Of a stretch of DNA of 64,000 nt, positions 60,156-64,000 are shown piece by piece. Under the pieces are notes generated by a model that did not search any database, had not been told where the DNA came from, and saw nothing but the letters and a program-made list of their open reading frames with translations. Source of the stretch: Streptomyces sp. 378 (GTDB lineage: Bacteria; Actinomycetota; Actinomycetes; Streptomycetales; Streptomycetaceae); assembly GCF_030124145.1 (NCBI RefSeq), contig NZ_JASKMS010000004.1:310001-374000 (forward strand). The letters are read 5' to 3'. A program made the position numbers and the translations under genes. How positions within the stretch are numbered: the first letter of the stretch is position 1; each line of letters starts with the position of its first letter.

Positions 60156-61087
60156 TGGTAGAGGGACCCGGTGTTGAGGACCGGCTGCGCGGCACGGTCA
60201 CCGCACAGCACGACCATGAGGTTGGAGACCATCGCCGCCTTCCGCTCGGAGTCCAGCTCCACGATGTCCCGCTCGGTGATGCGGGCGATCGCGGCCTCCA
60301 CCATGCCCACCGCGCCGTCCACGATCTGCCGCCGCGCCGCGACCACCGCTCCGGCCTGCTGCCGCTGGAGCATCGCCGAGGCGATCTCGGGGGCGTAGGC
60401 GAGGTGCGTGAAGCGGGACTCGATGATCTGCACGCCGGCCGCCTCCACGCGCGCGTGCAGTTCGACGGCGAGCTTCTCGGTGATCTCCTCGGCGTTGCCG
60501 CGCAGCGAGAGGCCGTCCTCCTCGTGGGCGTCGTAGGGGTACTCGATGGCGATGTGCCGCACGGCCGCCTCGGTCTGGGTGGAGACGAACTCGATGTAGT
60601 CGTCGACCTCGAAGGTGGCCTGGGCGGTGTCCTCGACGCGCCACACCACGACCGCGGCGAGCTCGATGGGGTTGCCGTAGGCGTCGTTGACCTTCAGGAC
60701 GGCCGTCTCGTGGTTGCGTACACGCGTCGAGATCTTGGTGCGCGAGGTGAGGGGGTTCACCCAGCGCAGGCCGTCCTGCCGGATCGTGCCACGGTAGCGG
60801 CCGAAGAGCTGGACGACCCGGGCCTCGCCCGGCGCCACCATGTTCAGCCCGCACATGGCGAGGAACGCCGCGAGCGCGACCAGGATGCCGCCGATGATCA
60901 GTCCTGCCTTCGCGCCGCTGCCGTCCACCGAGGTGGCGGCCGCGATCAGCCCGGCGCCGGCCAGCAGACCCAGCAGCCCGAGCAGCAGGGCGAGCCCACC
61001 GCCGATGCTGTGTGCGGCGAACTCCCGCACCCGTGGTGCCGGCATCTGGGGTACGTCGGCCGTGACCTGCGTGTCGTGCGTGGACAT
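60152..61087 (-). CDS. SPFH/stomatin-prohibitin domain membrane protein
   Basis: This 311-residue protein has two N-terminal hydrophobic segments ([40 protein letters not shown]) and an SPFH domain: [61 protein letters not shown] helical tail follows ([20 protein letters not shown]). SPFH proteins form membrane microdomain scaffolds. ATG 61087 is chosen. A perfect palindrome lies 55 nt upstream. Forms an operon with the RHH gene. Confidence 0.94.
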   Translation of the reverse strand: MSTHDTQVTADVPQMPAPRVREFAAHSIGGGLALLLGLLGLLAGAGLIAAATSVDGSGAKAGLIIGGILVALAAFLAMCGLNMVAPGEARVVQLFGRYRGTIRQDGLRWVNPLTSRTKISTRVRNHETAVLKVNDAYGNPIELAAVVVWRVEDTAQATFEVDDYIEFVSTQTEAAVRHIAIEYPYDAHEEDGLSLRGNAEEITEKLAVELHARVEAAGVQIIESRFTHLAYAPEIASAMLQRQQAGAVVAARRQIVDGAVGMVEAAIARITERDIVELDSERKAAMVSNLMVVLCGDRAAQPVLNTGSLYQ

Positions 61088-61141
61088 GGGTGGTCCCCCG
61101 TTCTTCGGTCGAAGCCACTCCTGCATAGCTTCTGTCTAGCT

Positions 61142-61155
61142 AAGTGATATCACTT
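61142..61155. promoter_or_regulatory. Perfect 14-bp palindrome upstream of SPFH operon
   Basis: AAGTGATATCACTT is a perfect palindrome set in an AT-rich patch (61130-61160), 55 nt before the SPFH start. It could be the operator of the co-encoded RHH protein or of a GntR-type repressor. Confidence 0.6.
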
Positions 61156-61321
61156 TTCCCCGTCGTGGCAACCCTGCGCGTGTCTCGTACGTCGGTTCCG
61201 TTGGGATGGGTGCTGATTGTCACGTCCGCAAAGGGCCGGATCGGCAGCCCTATCTCTTATCTCCCGGTGTTAGCTTTCTGAGCTGACCTGAGCGGCGAAC
61301 CTGTGTGACATGTGAGCACAC

Positions 61322-63640
61322 ATGAACGAAGCGGAGCGGATCGGACCCATGGGACGAGCGGAAGAAAGACGCGCCCGACAGCGCGGTGGGCGCCGGGCGG
61401 CACCCAAGCGCCGCCGTTCGTCGGCCGTGACCGGGAAGAGCGGCATACGCAGGCTCTTCACCTGGAAGAAGATGGTCGGCACCTTCCTCGGTCTGTGCCT
61501 GCTCGGCATGGGTGCCTTCATCGTGCTGTACATGGTGATCGGGATCCCGAAGGGGAACGCCGACGCCAAGTGGCAGAGCAACATCTACAAGTACAGCGAC
61601 GGCTCGCTGCTGGCCCGCACGGGTGACCGCAACCGCGAGATCGTGGACCTGGCCGAGGTGCCCAAGCCCGTCCAGAAGACCTTCGTCGCCGCCGAGAACA
61701 AGACCTTCTACCAGGACGCCGGCGTGGACCTGAAGGGCACGGCCCGCGGTCTGCTCAACACCGTCACGGGCAAGGGCGCGCAGGGCGGTTCCACGATCAC
61801 ACAGCAGTACGTCAAGAACTACTACCTGTCACAGGAACAGACCGTCTCGCGCAAGCTGAAGGAACTGGTCATCTCCCTGAAGCTGGACCGGGAGAAGTCC
61901 AAGGACTACATCCTCGCCGGCTACATCAACACCAGCTACTACGGCCGTGGCGCCTACGGCATCCAAGCCGCCGCACAGGCCTACTACCGCGTGGACGCCA
62001 AGGACCTCACCGTCGAGCAGGGTGCCTACCTCGCCGCGCTCCTCCAGGCACCGAACCAGTACGACTGGGCCATCGCGTCCGACACCGGTAAGAAGCTGGT
62101 GAAAGCTCGTTGGAACTACGTCCTGGACAACATGGTCCAGCAAGGCTGGCTCGGCAAGTCCGAGCGGGAGGCCATGACGTTCCCGGTCCCCAAGAGCCCG
62201 AAGGCCGACCCGAGCCTGGGGGGCCAGACCGGCTACCTGGTGAAGGCCGCCAACGCGGCTCTGGAGAAGCAGCTCATCGCCCAGGGCACCGCCGAGGACG
62301 CGAAGCAGGCGGAGGCGATGATCGAACAGGGCGGCTGGACCCTGACGCTCAACATCGACAAGAAGAAGCAGGCGGCGCTCGAGAAGTCCGTCGAGCGGCA
62401 GCTGAACAGCAAGCTCGACCCGGACAAGCGTGAGGTCGACGCGGACGTCCAGGCCGGCGCCGCGTCCGTGAACCCGAAGACCGGTGCGGTCGTCGCCATG
62501 TACGGCGGCCGGGACTACCTCAAGCACTATGTGAACAACGCGACCCGTACGGACTACCAGCCCGCCTCCACCTTCAAGCCGGTGATCCTGGCCGCTGCCC
62601 TGGAAGGGCAGGCCAAGACCCAGGACGGCGCCCCGATCAGGGCGAACACGATCTACGACGGCACGAGCAAGCGCCCGGTCGTCGACAACGGCAGCAAGGT
62701 CGGCTTCGCCCCCGAGAACGAGGACGACCGGGACTACGGCCCGATCTCCGTCCAGACGGCGATGAACAAGTCCGTCAACTCCGTCTTCGCGCAGATGGGC
62801 GTCGACGTCGGCATGTCCGAGGTGGTGAAGGTCGCCGGCGAGCTCGGCATGGACACCGAGAACATGGAGGCCGTGCCCGCCCAGACCCTGGGCAGCATGG
62901 GCGCGAGCCCTCTGGAGATGGCCGGGGTCTACGCGACCCTCGACAACCACGGCAAGAAGGTCACCCCGGCCGTCCTGAAGTCGGCGGAGCACCTGAACCG
63001 TACCGTCACCATGCCCGACCCGGTCGGTGACCAGGTCATCAGCCGCGAGGCCGCCGACTCCGTCACCTCGGTGCTGACCGGCGTGGTCGACGACGGAACC
63101 GCCCAGGCGTCCGTGCGCAACAACCCCCAGCGCGACGGTCAGCAGGTCGCGGGCAAGACCGGTACGTCCGATGACAACCTGTCGGCCTGGTTCACCGGCT
63201 ACACGCCCGACCTGGTCACGTCCGTCGGCCTGTTCGGGGAGGACAACAAACCCCCGTACAAGCACGTCCCGATGTACAAGGCGGGCGGCGAACCGCGCGT
63301 CAACGGCGGTGGCTTCCCCGCACAGATCTGGGCGGCGTACACCTTCGGTGTGATGGGCGAGGTCAGCAAGTTCGACCTGGACACCGAGCAGGGCGCGGCC
63401 GTCCAGCCGACCTGGACGCCGACGCCTTCGCAGACGCCGACCAAGGAGCCGACGCAGGAGCCGACGACCGAGGAACCGTCGTCGTCCCCGCCGCCCACGT
63501 CCGAGAAGCCGTCGTCGTCCCCGCCGCCGAGTCCGTCGACGACACCGCCCACCAGCACCCCGCCCACGGCCCCGCAGACGACACCGCCGGGCGACGGCGG
63601 TGACCCGTTCGACCCGATCAAGCCGGGCGACGACGCGTAG
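61322..63640 (+). CDS. Bifunctional class A penicillin-binding protein
   Basis: This 772-residue cell-wall synthase has a basic cytosolic head, a membrane anchor (MVGTFLGLCLLGMGAFIVLY), and a GT51 transglycosylase domain (catalytic Glu125 in FVAAENKTFYQ; GAQGGSTITQQYVKNYYLS). A transpeptidase domain follows with Ser416 in STFKPV, SVNSVFAQMG (SxN) and Lys612 in GKTGTS. A Pro/Thr/Ser-rich wall-spanning tail (residues ~690-772) ends it. It polymerises and crosslinks peptidoglycan. ATG 61322 keeps the full basic head; ATG 61349 is possible. Resembles S. coelicolor SCO5039. Confidence 0.96.
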   Translation: MNEAERIGPMGRAEERRARQRGGRRAAPKRRRSSAVTGKSGIRRLFTWKKMVGTFLGLCLLGMGAFIVLYMVIGIPKGNADAKWQSNIYKYSDGSLLARTGDRNREIVDLAEVPKPVQKTFVAAENKTFYQDAGVDLKGTARGLLNTVTGKGAQGGSTITQQYVKNYYLSQEQTVSRKLKELVISLKLDREKSKDYILAGYINTSYYGRGAYGIQAAAQAYYRVDAKDLTVEQGAYLAALLQAPNQYDWAIASDTGKKLVKARWNYVLDNMVQQGWLGKSEREAMTFPVPKSPKADPSLGGQTGYLVKAANAALEKQLIAQGTAEDAKQAEAMIEQGGWTLTLNIDKKKQAALEKSVERQLNSKLDPDKREVDADVQAGAASVNPKTGAVVAMYGGRDYLKHYVNNATRTDYQPASTFKPVILAAALEGQAKTQDGAPIRANTIYDGTSKRPVVDNGSKVGFAPENEDDRDYGPISVQTAMNKSVNSVFAQMGVDVGMSEVVKVAGELGMDTENMEAVPAQTLGSMGASPLEMAGVYATLDNHGKKVTPAVLKSAEHLNRTVTMPDPVGDQVISREAADSVTSVLTGVVDDGTAQASVRNNPQRDGQQVAGKTGTSDDNLSAWFTGYTPDLVTSVGLFGEDNKPPYKHVPMYKAGGEPRVNGGGFPAQIWAAYTFGVMGEVSKFDLDTEQGAAVQPTWTPTPSQTPTKEPTQEPTTEEPSSSPPPTSEKPSSSPPPSPSTTPPTSTPPTAPQTTPPGDGGDPFDPIKPGDDA

Positions 63641-63645
63641 GAGAC

Positions 63646-63683
63646 GCCGATGGGCGCCCGGTGCACACCGGGCGCCCATCGGC
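63646..63683. terminator. Strong bidirectional terminator
   Basis: An 18-bp perfect inverted repeat (63646-63663 with 63666-63683) starts 5 nt after the PBP stop and ends 33 nt before the stop of the convergent ATP-binding gene. Confidence 0.9.
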
Positions 63684-63716
63684 TGTGTGCGTACGGCCCC
63701 GCTTCCCGCGGCTCCG

Positions 63717-64000
63717 TCAGCCGTGGTTGAGCTCGAACCAGACCACCTTGCCGGTACTGAGCCGGGTCGCGCCCCAGCGCCGGGCCAGCCGGTTGACCAG
63801 ATACAGCCCGCGCCCGCCCTCGTCGGTGGCCCGCGCCTGGCGCAGCCGCGGCAGCTGCGGCACGTCGTCACCGACCTCGCACCGCAGCACGTCCGTGCGC
63901 AGCAGCCGCAGGGTCACCGGCCGGGACGCGTAGCGCACGGCGTTCGTCACGACCTCGCTGACGAGCAGCTCGACGGAGTCGCTGAGCTCCTCCAGGCCCC
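63717..64000 (-). CDS. ATP-binding protein (HATPase_c_2), 5' end outside window
   Basis: This is the C-terminal 94 residues of an RsbW-like ATPase: ELSDSVELLVSEVVTNAVRY (N-box), RATDEGGRGLYLVNRLARRW, and TGKVVWFELNHG at the end. The frame continues open to base 64000, so the N-terminus lies beyond the window. Third copy of this family in the window. Confidence 0.88.
   Translation of the reverse strand, partial: GLEELSDSVELLVSEVVTNAVRYASRPVTLRLLRTDVLRCEVGDDVPQLPRLRQARATDEGGRGLYLVNRLARRWGATRLSTGKVVWFELNHG

Overview
The window is a piece of a Streptomyces chromosome. It shows about 70% G+C, strong third-position G/C bias, many GTG starts, 1-4 nt gene overlaps, DUF397/XRE pairs, RsbW-like ATP-binding proteins and DasR-type operators. 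The gene order (pckG, an AlaA-like aminotransferase, chitinase, Tad pilus genes, uppS, phoH, ahpCD/oxyR, a class A penicillin-binding protein) recalls the S. coelicolor region around SCO4979 to SCO5039. That comparison is from memory and was not tested. I saw no tRNA, rRNA, IS element, prophage or CRISPR array.

Layout. 0-6.3 kb: a truncated Mut7-C gene, a broken tetR, a hemolysin III-type membrane protein, pckG, and a regulatory island (ATP-binding protein, XRE/DUF5753, tandem DUF397). 6.3-10 kb: aminotransferase, a single-span protein and a secreted trypsin-like protease. 10-15.4 kb: a divergent cluster for D-amino acid use (D-aminoacylase, D-serine/D-threonine deaminase-like enzyme, PfkB kinase, IclR regulator, RidA) around a candidate IclR operator. 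15.6-24 kb: M14 carboxypeptidase, a 1091-residue LuxR/NB-ARC regulator carrying a repeat-filled insertion, a MEDS-domain anti-sigma-like protein, an ATP-binding protein and an unusual Nramp-like transporter. 24-26 kb: a GH18 chitinase with two DasR boxes on its promoter.

26-44.4 kb is the most interesting part: a Tad (Flp) pilus locus. A gene with a TTA codon leads into cpaB-tadZ-tadE-tadE-tadA-tadB-tadC. A histidine kinase/response regulator pair follows, then Flp pilin, a TadG-like protein, a lipoprotein and an OmpA-like protein. Next comes an 881-residue protein with a class III (Flp) prepilin cleavage motif in its middle and a predicted PD-(D/E)xK nuclease at its end. A convergent gene that could encode immunity, a DUF192 protein, a lipoprotein and a secreted protein close the locus. 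A GGGCCC-rich element recurs, with conserved spacing, before the pilin, before the pilin-nuclease fusion and in the gap upstream of the last lipoprotein. I propose it as the target of the embedded two-component system.

44.5-64 kb: LLM oxidoreductase, methyltransferase, an AlkZ-like protein with seven 45-bp repeats, a gene-poor 0.9 kb with a canonical intrinsic terminator (possible sRNA), uppS, PIN-PhoH, an SLT lysozyme-like protein, an AI-2E-family permease, ahpC-ahpD divergent from oxyR, a PadR-controlled ABC exporter, an RHH/SPFH pair, a bifunctional penicillin-binding protein, and an ATP-binding protein cut by the window end.

A recurring theme is unrelated in-frame minisatellites (30, 36, 45 and 60 bp units) in the linkers of regulators and DNA-binding proteins.
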